DNA of 64,000 nt, taken from positions 868,001 through 932,000 of the forward strand of contig CAXXHQ010000001.1 in the NCBI GenBank assembly GCA_963665265.2, given 5' to 3'. The translations under genes and the position numbers were made by a program. Positions 40,535 through 49,546 of the stretch are shown here, one piece after another. The stretch's first letter is position 1. Every line of letters starts with the position of its first letter. The notes under the pieces are model-generated. The model made no database searches. It saw only the letters and a program-made list of their open reading frames with translations, and was not told the origin of the DNA. The DNA is from CAXXHQ01 sp963665265 (GTDB lineage: Bacteria > Planctomycetota > Planctomycetia > Pirellulales > Thermoguttaceae).

Positions 40535-41533
40535 ATGAAACGTTTCAGCGACCTCCCCTCCTCTTCCGCGAACGATAAAACTCGCCGCAGACGATTTATA
40601 GGTTTCGTATTTCTTTTCTCCTTAGCCTCGGCAGGTTATTTTTTTCTTCACTATTACGCGATAGAGGCGGACGCCGCGCAATACGACATGCGTCTGCCGT
40701 CGGATTTCGCCAAACTGTATCCGCTTTTTGATAAGAAGCAAAAGCCGCAAAAAGGCGAATGGTTGGCGAGCCATACGGAGTTCGGCCAAACCTACCAAGA
40801 CTATTTACGTTGCGGCGCCGCGAAACCGAACGCCTCGCGCAGCGCGCTCTACGTGCTTCCATTCGGCGATTTCTCCAAAGAGCAAGACCAAGTCGTCGAT
40901 AAGCTGGTAGCGTTCATCGGTAAGTATTACGGTTTGCCCTCGAAACGGCTCCCGCCCATCTCGCTCAAAGGCGTTCCCGCTGACGCGATCTTTAAACGAA
41001 CGCCGCCCAAAAACGACCAATACATCTCCGGCTTTTTCATTTCGGAAATCGAAAAGATGAAAAAACCGGATGACGCCTACGCAGTAATCGGCGTCGTCGC
41101 CGAGGATATCACCCCAGGATCCGGCTGGAATTTCGTTTACGGCGAAGCGAGGATCGGCAAGCAGGCGGCAATCTGCTCGTTCGCAAGGCTTTTCCCCAAC
41201 AAAGATGAGAAACCGGCGACGCCGAAAGAACTTCGCCGTTCGCTGCAAGTCATTTCGCATGAAATCGGCCATCTCTTCGGCATGGAACATTGCATTTGGC
41301 GAGCGTGCAATATGTCAGGCTGCAATAACTTGGCCGAGGTCGAACGCCAACCCTTGGATTTTTGTCCAATGTGCGACGCGAAGATTTGCTTCGCCGTGGG
41401 AGTCAATCCCGCAAAACGGTTCGCCGACCTAGAAGCGTTCTGCAATGAAAACGAGCTGACCGACGACGCAAATCTGTTCGAGAAAGAGCGAAAATTGTTT
41501 AGGCGGTCGGAAGAAAGGCCTTCCTCGCGATGA
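40535..41533 (+). CDS. Membrane-anchored archaemetzincin-type zinc protease (M54)
   Basis: 332 residues starting MKRFSDLPSS. A basic stretch and one membrane helix lie at about 21-42, placing the catalytic part outside the cytoplasm. The metzincin-like motif HEIGHLFGMEHC is at 242-253, followed by the family cysteines (C258, C263, and CPMC at 277-280) with a methionine in CNMSGCNN. This is the archaemetzincin pattern rather than the bacterial M4 or M10 type. The substrate is unknown. The gene stands alone between gatA and a convergent YkuD-domain gene. Confidence 0.88.
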   Translation: MKRFSDLPSSSANDKTRRRRFIGFVFLFSLASAGYFFLHYYAIEADAAQYDMRLPSDFAKLYPLFDKKQKPQKGEWLASHTEFGQTYQDYLRCGAAKPNASRSALYVLPFGDFSKEQDQVVDKLVAFIGKYYGLPSKRLPPISLKGVPADAIFKRTPPKNDQYISGFFISEIEKMKKPDDAYAVIGVVAEDITPGSGWNFVYGEARIGKQAAICSFARLFPNKDEKPATPKELRRSLQVISHEIGHLFGMEHCIWRACNMSGCNNLAEVERQPLDFCPMCDAKICFAVGVNPAKRFADLEAFCNENELTDDANLFEKERKLFRRSEERPSSR

Positions 41534-41585
41534 GCGGGCGGAGACCGAGGCAATGCAAATCCTGCGACGGCTCTCACGAAGCGAC

Positions 41586-43085
41586 TTATCTTTGAATGAC
41601 GACCCGGGAGCCCACGGTGAGAATGCCGTAGATGTCGTCAATATCTCGATCGCATAAAGAGATGGCGCCGCGGTTGTCGTCTCGGCCGATGTTTCGCGGA
41701 TCGTTCGTGCCGTGCAAAGCGACCCGATTGCCCAGATCAAGCAAAAGTCGCCCCAGCGGATTGCGAGGATCGTCGGGACCGATCGACATTCCGTCGGGCG
41801 AAGAATACGAAGGGCGAACTAGCTTATCACGGACAGAGTACTCTCCTTCCAACTGCGTCAGATCGCGCCCGACTCCCAGCGGAAATCGACCGGCGTAACG
41901 CCCTTGCAGCATCAGCGTCAGTTCCCGCTTCTGCAGATGAATGACGGCGGAGAACGGTCCGTGAACGACTTTCAGCTCTCGGCCCGGCTGCACTTCGCGG
42001 GAATCGCGAACGCCGTTGATCCGGGCGAGCAAAATCGTCGGCACGCCGTACTTCTCGGCGATGCGTTCCAAGGTTTCGCCCGGCTGCACGACGTAGGGCG
42101 GCTCCAACAAATGCTGCCGGGAGTAAATGACCGTTCCGGCAAGTTGGTCGAGAAGATCGGTGAGCTGCCGGCGCTGAGAATCTGAAAGGCCGGGGTTGTC
42201 GTAGAGCCAACTCAAGGCGAGATGAGCCTCGGCCAATTTGCCTTGCTCTAATTTCTTCTGCGCGGCCTCCATGACCGAATCGAAATTCTTTTGAACCTCT
42301 AGCTTGGCCTTTTCTTGAGTCTCGTCGCGAAGATTGCCGTTGAAATCGGTGTAGCGCCGATCGGCGTTCAAATCGCTTGCGTTATTTGAACTCGCCAAGG
42401 GAATCGACGAGGCGAGCGGCGAAACCGCGTTCGAAGATTGCGTTTGTTGTGCGGCCGGAATCGTCTTCGGAGTCGCGGTAGTCGCTGCAGGAGAAACCGA
42501 TGCCGCGGCCGAGTAGTCGGTTGAAGCGGCGGGGGCAATCTCCGGCATCGAAGAGATCGGTTTTCCCCCGGCGGGAGCCGTCGATGTTGGATTGGTAGCG
42601 GCCGTCGCGCTCGGGGTGCTCGCAAAATTCGGCGGCGAGGTCGGCGCCGAATTATCGGCGACCGGCGCGGTCGCGGCCGAAGGATTCGACGGCGATGCGG
42701 CGGAAGAGGCGTACGGCTTTACCGAATTCGCCGAGGCGTCGTTCGCCGGAGTAGCGAACGACGGAGGTAGCTGCGATTGAGCGGCTGATGGCTGAACGGC
42801 GGGCACGCTTATATTGGCGGTCGGCGTCGCAACCGAACCGGAGGGCGTAGCCGTCGAACCGACGAACGGAGCTTTCGCGTCGGGAATCGAGATATTCGGC
42901 GAGGGCGATTGCGCGGCGGGCGCACCGACGGAGTTTCCGCCGGGCAACGAGATTGACGGAGGCGTAAATACCGCCGTTTCGTTCGACGCTGGCGCGGAGC
43001 CGCGCTTTTGGAACATCGCGGAGTACGCTATATATCCAGCGGTCGCCAGCATGACCATGACCGCAAACGTTTTAAGCGAATTCAT
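41586..43085 (-). CDS. LysM/YkuD-domain protein with substituted catalytic cysteine
   Basis: 499 residues from the ATG at 43085, with AAGGAGGACGAAG directly before it. The frame continues to 43322 without support. A membrane helix near 5-24 anchors it. About 200 residues of Ala/Ser/Pro/Thr-rich linker follow, then a helical part, a LysM domain (331-375, YVVQPGETLERIAEKYGVP) and a YkuD L,D-transpeptidase fold (376-499). The fold has HGTNDPRNIG, but the active site reads NRGAISLC where SHGCIR-type sequence is expected. The nucleophile position is therefore A474, and the nearest cysteine is C478. It may bind peptidoglycan without catalysing cross-linking. Confidence 0.88.
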   Translation of the reverse strand: MNSLKTFAVMVMLATAGYIAYSAMFQKRGSAPASNETAVFTPPSISLPGGNSVGAPAAQSPSPNISIPDAKAPFVGSTATPSGSVATPTANISVPAVQPSAAQSQLPPSFATPANDASANSVKPYASSAASPSNPSAATAPVADNSAPTSPPNFASTPSATAATNPTSTAPAGGKPISSMPEIAPAASTDYSAAASVSPAATTATPKTIPAAQQTQSSNAVSPLASSIPLASSNNASDLNADRRYTDFNGNLRDETQEKAKLEVQKNFDSVMEAAQKKLEQGKLAEAHLALSWLYDNPGLSDSQRRQLTDLLDQLAGTVIYSRQHLLEPPYVVQPGETLERIAEKYGVPTILLARINGVRDSREVQPGRELKVVHGPFSAVIHLQKRELTLMLQGRYAGRFPLGVGRDLTQLEGEYSVRDKLVRPSYSSPDGMSIGPDDPRNPLGRLLLDLGNRVALHGTNDPRNIGRDDNRGAISLCDRDIDDIYGILTVGSRVVIQR

Positions 43086-43327
43086 CTTCGTCCTCCTTGA
43101 CGAGATTTCGCGCACATCGCATGTATCAAAAGCGCTCGCGCGTCCTTGCGCTGTTTTTGCATTTACCTCGGCATTACGGCGAAATAGTCGGGGGGATAAT
43201 ACAAGATCCGCCCTTTTGACGCTATGGCGAATCGGCAAAAAGTGCGCGGTTTTGAAGAAGAGTTCGGCGAAAGATAGGAAGGCGACGCAAAATAACAAGA
43301 CCAGCAAGGCGAGAGCAAGCACGCGCT

Positions 43328-44650
43328 CTAAAGCCCTTTCGCCTCGCGGAGTTTGACGCGAATTTTCTCCAGCCGGTCGGCCAACTCCCTTTCAAAACCG
43401 CGATCGGTCGGACGATAGTACTCGCGATCCACGCCCAAATAATCTTGCGCCGCCACGGCGTCGGGCGAATTATGGGCGTATTGATAGCCTTCGCCGTGGC
43501 CAAGCCGTTTCGCGCCGCCGTAGTGCGAATCCTTCAAATGGACCGGCACCGGGAGCAAGCGTCCTTCGCGGACGTCGGCTCGGGCTTCAAAAATACCGGT
43601 CGTAGCCGTATTCGATTTCGGCGCACAAGCTAGATAAATTACCAATTGGGCCAGGTTCAATTGGCATTCGGGCAATCCGACTAATTCGCAAGCGTGGGCG
43701 GTCGAGACGGCCAATATAAGCGCCTGCGGGTCGGCGTTGCCGACATCCTCGCTGGCCAAAATGACCAAGCGCCGAGCAAGAAAGCGGACGTCTTCGCCCC
43801 CTTCGAGCATGCGGGCGAGCCAATACAGACCGGCGTCGGGATCGCTGCCGCGCACGCTTTTTATCAATGCGCTAATTGAATCGTAATGCGAGTCGCCGTC
43901 GCGGTCGTACTGCACGGCCTTGCGCTGCACCGATTCTTCGGCCAACTGGCGAGTGAAATCGATCGGACCGGGCGGACTCGAAAGAACCCCGACTTCCAAG
44001 GCGGAAAGGGCGCGGCGGGCGTCGCCGTCGCAAACTTCGGCGAGGAATCGCAAGGCGTCGTCGCGCATCGAGATTTTGAATCGCCCTAGCCCGCGTTCTT
44101 TGTCCGTCGCCGCGCGGAGCAATAGCTGCTCGACGCTCTCGACCGAAAGAGGCTGAAACTGGAAGACGCGGCTGCGGCTAATCAGCGCGCTGTTGATCGT
44201 GAAGAACGGGTTTTCGGTCGTGGCGCCGACGAGAACCACGACGCCGTTTTCCACGTCGGGAAGCAAAACGTCTTGCTGCGCCTTGTTGAATCGATGGATT
44301 TCGTCAATGAAGAGGAGCGTGCGACGCGATTCGGCCGAGAGTCGGTCATAGGCGGCCGAAAGAACGTCGCGCAGTTCTTTGACGCCTGCCATGACCGCCG
44401 AAAGCTGCTGAAAATGGCACCGGCTCTCTTTGGCGAGAAGTTGCGCGAGGGTCGTCTTCCCGCTACCGGGCGGTCCGTAAAAAATAACGGAGCCCAACCG
44501 GTCGGCCGCTAGAAGGCGTCGCAATAATTTCCCTTCGCCGAGAAAATGCTCCTGCCCGGCGAACTCCGCCAACGTGCGCGGCCGCATCCGCGCGGCAAGC
44601 GGCTGGGCTTGGCGTCGATTTTCCGCTTCGCTGGCTTCAAAAAGGGACAC
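43328..44650 (-). CDS. rarA: Replication-associated recombination protein A (AAA ATPase)
   Basis: 440 residues from a GTG at 44650 (VSLFEASEAENRRQ), the opening usual for the family. An ATG at 44704 would add 18 residues and is the alternative. The AAA domain has Walker A GPPGSGKTTLAQ, Walker B LLFIDEIHRF and sensor VGATTENPFF. The tetramerisation domain contains DPDAGLYWLARMLEGGED and the C-terminus YQYAHNSPDAVAAQDYLG. RarA acts at stalled replication forks. It lies 57 bp downstream of the endonuclease III-like gene. Confidence 0.94.
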   Translation of the reverse strand: MSLFEASEAENRRQAQPLAARMRPRTLAEFAGQEHFLGEGKLLRRLLAADRLGSVIFYGPPGSGKTTLAQLLAKESRCHFQQLSAVMAGVKELRDVLSAAYDRLSAESRRTLLFIDEIHRFNKAQQDVLLPDVENGVVVLVGATTENPFFTINSALISRSRVFQFQPLSVESVEQLLLRAATDKERGLGRFKISMRDDALRFLAEVCDGDARRALSALEVGVLSSPPGPIDFTRQLAEESVQRKAVQYDRDGDSHYDSISALIKSVRGSDPDAGLYWLARMLEGGEDVRFLARRLVILASEDVGNADPQALILAVSTAHACELVGLPECQLNLAQLVIYLACAPKSNTATTGIFEARADVREGRLLPVPVHLKDSHYGGAKRLGHGEGYQYAHNSPDAVAAQDYLGVDREYYRPTDRGFERELADRLEKIRVKLREAKGL

Positions 44651-44707
44651 TGTAGGGCGTAGGGGCTGGGGCGTAGGGTTAAGGGGCGCCGCGACAACAC
44701 GCATATT

Positions 44708-45382
44708 CTAGCAGAAATCGGGGGAGCATGGCCCGCCGGCGGGAAGCATCTTTTCCAGCGGACATTCGGCGCATAAGGGTTTCGCTTTTTTGCAAAAATT
44801 CTTGCCCACATTGACGATTAACGCATGATATTCGTTGAACAGCTGCACGTCGTCGGGCAATGTGGACATGGCGTAATCTTGAATTTGATGATAGTCGGCG
44901 TCGAAATCGATCCAGCCATGCCGGGAAAAAATGCGATGCGTATAGGCGTCCACGACGAAGATATTTTTCCCGCCGGCGTAAAGCAAAATGGAATCGGCGG
45001 TCTCCGGACCGACGCCGTTGATTTCTAACAATTCCTCACGAAGCGAAGAGAGGCTTTGCGAGAACATCGCGTCGAGCGATCCATCGTAATGGCGGACGAC
45101 ATGGCCGATGACGCTGCGAAGCCGCTTGGCCTTCACGCGAAAATAGCCTGCCGGTCGGATCAGCTCTTCCAGTTCCTCGACGGGGACGTTATAAAGGGCG
45201 TGCGGGTCGAGGAGATCGTTCTCGCGAAGATTGTCGATGGCCTTTTCGACGTTTCGCCAATTCGTGTTCTGCGTGAGAACGGCGCCGACGAGAATCTCGA
45301 AGGGCGTTTCGCCCGGCCACCAATGCTGCGGTCCAAGGACGGCGAAAAGTCGGTCGTAGGCTTTTTTCAGTTGGCCGGACAT
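44708..45382 (-). CDS. Endonuclease III-like DNA glycosylase with iron-sulfur cysteines
   Basis: About 224 residues from an ATG at 45382 (MSGQLKKAYDRLF); a TTG at 45391 is possible. The HhH-GPD fold shows VGAVLTQNTNWRNVEKAI, the hairpin LEINGVGPETADSILLYA, and the catalytic-type aspartate in FVVDAYTHRIFSRHG. The C-terminal cysteines read C-x6-C-x2-C-x11-C. The last spacing is longer than in E. coli Nth, so this belongs to the endonuclease III-related subgroup rather than Nth itself. Confidence 0.88.
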   Translation of the reverse strand: MSGQLKKAYDRLFAVLGPQHWWPGETPFEILVGAVLTQNTNWRNVEKAIDNLRENDLLDPHALYNVPVEELEELIRPAGYFRVKAKRLRSVIGHVVRHYDGSLDAMFSQSLSSLREELLEINGVGPETADSILLYAGGKNIFVVDAYTHRIFSRHGWIDFDADYHQIQDYAMSTLPDDVQLFNEYHALIVNVGKNFCKKAKPLCAECPLEKMLPAGGPCSPDFC

Positions 45383-45493
45383 GGCGAGCAATAATAACCG
45401 AGGAAGAATGGATGGCGTGCCGCATTTGCGTCAGCAAAACATAAACGAATTTTATCATAAGCGAGACTTATCGCAAACTCCTCGACGCAAAAC

Positions 45494-46213
45494 ATGACGG
45501 ACGCCAATTCGCAAACTACCTCGCAAACTCACACGGAAAGCTACTGGACCGAGTCGCGTCGGCCTTGGCCGAGCTTGGTATTTATTGCGCCGTTTCTTGT
45601 TTTATACGAACTTGGCGTGGCGGTTTGGGGCGTGCAAAACGGGGCCGACCTGTGGATGCGAAATTGGCTTAATCAGTTGGGATTTTCCCAGCATCTTCTG
45701 CTCCCGGCGCTCACGGCGGGCATTCTTCTGGGATGGCGATTTTTACGGCATGACCCGTGGAAATTCCCCACGCGGATACTCTCGACGATGGGCGTGGAGT
45801 GTCTTTTGGCGGCGATCGGGTTACGAGCGATCCTTTTTTTGCAGAGCATGGTTCCGGCCGCCGTCGCCGCGCAAATCACCACGGGCCGAACGTTGCCGCA
45901 GGCGATCGGCTACTTAGGGGCCGGAATCTACGAAGAGCTTCTGTTTCGGCTCGTGCTGCTTTCGGTCGTAACATGGCTGCTCGGTCATTGGTTAAAAAAA
46001 CCAAGAGCGGTGCAGGCGCTAGCAATCGTAGCGACGAGTCTTCTCTTCGCCGCGGCGCACCACATCGGACCGGCCGGCGAGCAGTGGCGCTTGTTTTATT
46101 TTACCTTCCGTTTCATCGCCGGCGCCTATTTCGCCGTGCTTTTCACCTATCGCGGATTCGGAATCGCCGCGGGAACGCACGCTCTGTACGACATTCTCGT
46201 CGCAATTTTCTGA
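45494..46213 (+). CDS. CPBP-family intramembrane protease
   Basis: 239 residues with about six to seven membrane helices. The CPBP/Rce1-type motifs are present: E147-E148 and R152 in YEELLFR, the paired histidines in LLFAAAHHIG, and GTHALYD near the C-terminus. Substrates of bacterial members are mostly unknown. Downstream, a 7 bp stem (46224-46230 with 46248-46254) and the palindrome GCGCTTGCAAGCGC may end the transcript. Confidence 0.88.
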   Translation: MTDANSQTTSQTHTESYWTESRRPWPSLVFIAPFLVLYELGVAVWGVQNGADLWMRNWLNQLGFSQHLLLPALTAGILLGWRFLRHDPWKFPTRILSTMGVECLLAAIGLRAILFLQSMVPAAVAAQITTGRTLPQAIGYLGAGIYEELLFRLVLLSVVTWLLGHWLKKPRAVQALAIVATSLLFAAAHHIGPAGEQWRLFYFTFRFIAGAYFAVLFTYRGFGIAAGTHALYDILVAIF

Positions 46214-46422
46214 ACTCGTCGAACGCCGCGAACATTTCTGCGTTCAACGCGGCGCTTGCAAGCGCGCGTTCGAGGTGACGGCATGCGGATGTTTCGGCGA
46301 AGAAAAAAATCTTTTATGAAGCGCCCTTTCTTTGATCGCGAGGTTTGTTCTATAATGCACTCTCGTTCGATCACGGAATGGATGGCGCCGCATTCGGCGT
46401 CGCTCGTAAAGGAGTTGCGATA

Positions 46423-46962
46423 GTGCTAACCGTTCGACCAAAAATCGCCGAGTTGGTTTTCCAACTCTACGGTCGGCCTCTCCATCCGGAACTTTTTGAA
46501 TTTTGCGCCGGCTGCCAAGTGCAGCGAGGCGATTACGAAGCGAAAATCGACATTACGACGGCCGGCCACGTAATTACGTGGCGCTACGCCGGCATAACGC
46601 TGACGGAAGTGGCGGCGGCGGCGAATCACCCGTTGCCCGCGCGCCGTCGGTTGATGTCTTACTCGCTGAAGGGACAACGCAGCGACAAAACGGAATGTCG
46701 CGGCGGCGTGCGTTACCAGATGAGTTTTCAGTTGGAGCCGGTCGAGCCGGAAATTTTCTGGACGTTCCAACAGGAACTGTCCGAAGACGGCAAGCGCCAA
46801 GGCTTGCTGCACCGCTTCGATTCAAGCGGAAGAATGTCGCTGGGCGCGCTGAGTTACATTAACGTGGAAGCCCGCAACCGCCAAATGTTGGTGCAGGCGT
46901 TCCATACTTTTCCTGACGATTGCGCGATCGTCAAAATTCAATCGCTATTTCAATTGCCGTAG
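46423..46962 (+). CDS. DUF2617 family protein, GTG start
   Basis: 179 residues from a GTG at 46423, with AAAGGAG eight bases upstream; the frame extends back to 46345 without a better start. The sequence VLTVRPKIAELVFQLYGRPLHPELFE and the later RGGVRYQMSFQLEPVEPE resemble the DUF2617 family known from planctomycetes and actinobacteria. Function is unknown. The C-terminal AFHTFPDDCAIVKIQS is well structured. Confidence 0.75.
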   Translation: MLTVRPKIAELVFQLYGRPLHPELFEFCAGCQVQRGDYEAKIDITTAGHVITWRYAGITLTEVAAAANHPLPARRRLMSYSLKGQRSDKTECRGGVRYQMSFQLEPVEPEIFWTFQQELSEDGKRQGLLHRFDSSGRMSLGALSYINVEARNRQMLVQAFHTFPDDCAIVKIQSLFQLP

Positions 46963-47502
46963 CCGACGTTTGAAAAGTAACGTCAGACGGTATCTTCGCC
47001 GAATCGGTCGAGCGGCCGACGTTCGTCTAGTTCCCGTTCGTCACTTTCGGAGCACAACTCGTTTTCTTGCGGCGAATTCCGTGACGCCGTTTCTTGTGAG
47101 AGCGCTATTTAATTGCATCGGCGAGCCAGTTCGTCGAACGGGTCAAAAAACAAAAGGCTAAACGCAAGTATTCGGGTCGTTGCAATGATACTTAGGTAAA
47201 GAGAATCAAAGCGAGAAAAAGAATATGGACGCCTTTTTGAGCCGAGAAATCAAAATTTCCCGAATCGACGGATTGCCGTATGTCATGAAAACTCGCGGTA
47301 TGGCGCAGGAGTCAGGGGGCCGCCGCGAATTGCGCAGATCGAGCGGCGACAAAGCCGCCGGCCGGCGCCGATTGCCGAAAGTAGGTTAAATTGTCAAAGA
47401 GCGAAGGAAAGGTCGCCAGTCTTTCCGACGAAAATATCGTCGTTGCTAATCTTAACGAAAGGGCTGGCCCGATTTCCAGCGAAAAGCGATTTTCAAAAGA
47501 AT
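46963..47502. other. 540 bp intergenic region
   Basis: No convincing protein gene apart from the short conserved frame of the dispersed element at 47206-47286 (minus). A plus-strand frame at 46970-47161 is very basic and has no recognisable features. Confidence 0.5.
47206..47403 (-). repeat. Dispersed element, copy 2
   Basis: Minus-strand relative of the element at 34846-34970. It begins CGCTCTTTGACAATT at 47403-47389 and, after a longer spacer, has an ATG-started frame of 26 codons (47286-47206). The frame reads MTYGNPSIREILIS then RLKKASIFFFSL and stop. Ten of 24 compared codons differ from copy 1, five of them silently, with no indels. The spacer between boxA-like motif and frame is about 65 bp longer than in copy 1. 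Confidence 0.6.
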
Positions 47503-48492
47503 CTATGACTCAATCTTCCGCGCAATCAATTCGCGAAGAACGACTTGACCAGTGACGGCGAGATAAACGATCACGAAAGGATACATAGCGACGGGCAAGA
47601 GGAACGCGTAAAGCATGTAACCGACGTACGGCGGCAGGGGCTCGACCGCCAATTCGACGGCCAAGGCGGCCGGAACGCCGATCAAACAAAGGGCGATGAA
47701 AAAAACGAAAATTTTGCCAAGATTGCTTTTGGAATATTTATAGGAGAGTTGAATAGAAACGAACGGTCCGGCGTCTCGATCGACGAGAAAGAACGGCGCG
47801 GAGCAGACCAGACTTAGGCCGACTAAAACCGCAAGGAAGAGCGTGACCACATAAGCTATTTCGCCGAAGACCAATGCCATCTGCGCGACGTTCATAATAA
47901 GGGCGAAAATTACGAGCAGCCCAAGATTAAGGAAAAACATATTGCAGAGATAGCCGAAGCCGACCGCGAACGCTCGGTAATCGATCCGCTCTCCCCGGGC
48001 AAATCGCAAAAAAGAAACTATCGTTCCGATAAAGATGCATGCCGCCAATAAACCATGAATAAAATTCGCCGCGCGAATTATTCCGACATAGGCTCCTACT
48101 GTTTTCGGGTCTTGCGGAAGAAACTCCGGAATTAGTCCCGTTAGGATCAGTTCGGCGAGGGCGGAGACGCAGCCGACGACGAGGCATATTTGGACGAAGT
48201 CGCCGAATCGGCGCGCGATGGTGCGGAAAAAGAGCTTGAAGAGCGTCGCATAACCAAGGCGAGCAAATGCGGCGTGGCCGGGAACGAAGAGCCCCGCTTC
48301 GGCGGCGGTCCGCATCAGTTTTCTTTTTCGTTGGGGAGACGCATGCTGCACAGAGGGCATGTCGGCGGAAGCGGAGCCGGCCGGCACGGCATTGGAACTT
48401 CCGCAAGCGGGGCAGCGCATTTGACGCCCTTCGCCGCCGTCGTCGGCGACCAGCAATTGCCCGCATTTCGAGCAACGGAACGAAATCGACAT
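47503..48492 (-). CDS. Zinc-ribbon multi-pass membrane protein, paralogue A
   Basis: 329 residues. An N-terminal zinc ribbon (FRCSKCGQLLVADDGG then MRCPACGS) is followed by a short linker and about six membrane helices. Two motifs are shared with the next two genes: a VDRDAG-x4-SIQLS segment and a C-terminal VYLAVTGQ. I do not recognise a named family; the membrane part resembles DUF975-type proteins. It is the last of four leftward genes of similar build. Confidence 0.78.
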   Translation of the reverse strand: MSISFRCSKCGQLLVADDGGEGRQMRCPACGSSNAVPAGSASADMPSVQHASPQRKRKLMRTAAEAGLFVPGHAAFARLGYATLFKLFFRTIARRFGDFVQICLVVGCVSALAELILTGLIPEFLPQDPKTVGAYVGIIRAANFIHGLLAACIFIGTIVSFLRFARGERIDYRAFAVGFGYLCNMFFLNLGLLVIFALIMNVAQMALVFGEIAYVVTLFLAVLVGLSLVCSAPFFLVDRDAGPFVSIQLSYKYSKSNLGKIFVFFIALCLIGVPAALAVELAVEPLPPYVGYMLYAFLLPVAMYPFVIVYLAVTGQVVLRELIARKIES

Positions 48493-48503
48493 TACGCGGC
48501 TCC

Positions 48504-49487
48504 TTAGGCGACGGAATCGCGCACGGCCGTCTGGCCGGTGACGGCGAGATAGATAACCGCCCCGAAATAAATGAACGCAGATGAAATAGCTTGCCCCAAT
48601 CCAAGCCTTAGCGACGGCGACGGGGCCAATTCAAAGAGTTCGCCCGCTAATATCAAACCGCCCCAAAGAATCAAATAATACCCAAATACCTGCAGCATAT
48701 TTTTTTTCATGAAGGCGAAGGAAAGGCGGATCGCCTCAACTATTCCTACATCCCGATCGACCACAAAGCAGATCGTCGCCGAAGACCCAATCAGATACCA
48801 GACTCCGATGGACCCGCAGAAAATCGCTAAGAGGATCGCGGATATCTGGTCAAATGTCGCGAAGGTGAAGTAAATGAACGCTCCCGCGAAGGCCAACAAG
48901 CCATAGACCAACATGAACGCAATCCACCTCATAAGAAAAGGTCCGCCGCGAAGCAAGTCACCGTAGTTTAGCTTTTCGCCACGCAGAATGCGGAGAAAAC
49001 ATATAACTCCGCCCGAGGACACCCACCCGACTAATACGAAGAAAACAAGGGTCACGCAAATTAAACCGCCGAAACCTAAACTTCTAAAGCATAGCTCAGA
49101 AGCGGTCTCTTCCGCAAAATGCATTAATACGACCAGCCCCATCATCACCAAACAAAAGAGCGGAAATTCGACGGGCCGACGACGGAGCGGTCGAATTGCA
49201 AGGAGGAAAAGATCTCCAAGCGAGACCTGCGTATGCCGTAATTCGCCGATCACGGTCGGTTCATCCAATGCCGTCTCTTCCATGCTCGGCGACGCGTAAG
49301 GATTCTCCAAAGGAGCGGAGCTGACGTTCGATTCTCTCTCGTCGGGCATCGAATCGCCGAACGAAGTCGTTTCGACCGGAACCGCCATCGCATGTCCGCA
49401 TTCGGGGCATTGAGCGGTTTTGCCGCCGCTGCCGCCGGGAACGCTTAACAGTTTGCCGCATTTTTCGCAACGAAATTGAATGGCCAT
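48504..49487 (-). CDS. Zinc-ribbon multi-pass membrane protein, paralogue B
   Basis: 327 residues from the ATG at 49487 (MAIQFRCEKCGKLLSVPGG), with AAAGGA upstream. The zinc ribbon has CEKC and CPEC. A linker contains PYASPS, then six or so helices, a CFVVDRDVGIVEAIRLS motif and a C-terminal IYLAVTGQ. Its first 48 residues are nearly identical to those of paralogue C, while the membrane part is diverged, suggesting gene conversion of the 5' end. Function unknown. Confidence 0.78.
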   Translation of the reverse strand: MAIQFRCEKCGKLLSVPGGSGGKTAQCPECGHAMAVPVETTSFGDSMPDERESNVSSAPLENPYASPSMEETALDEPTVIGELRHTQVSLGDLFLLAIRPLRRRPVEFPLFCLVMMGLVVLMHFAEETASELCFRSLGFGGLICVTLVFFVLVGWVSSGGVICFLRILRGEKLNYGDLLRGGPFLMRWIAFMLVYGLLAFAGAFIYFTFATFDQISAILLAIFCGSIGVWYLIGSSATICFVVDRDVGIVEAIRLSFAFMKKNMLQVFGYYLILWGGLILAGELFELAPSPSLRLGLGQAISSAFIYFGAVIYLAVTGQTAVRDSVA

Positions 49488-49546
49488 CAACGCGAATCCT
49501 TTGTCGTCGAACGAGTCTCTTGCGTCACCCCGCCATGCGAAACGTC

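Noticed and set aside
46970..47161. 63-codon plus-strand frame
   Set aside because: Strongly Arg-biased, no ribosome site and no features; treated as noncoding.
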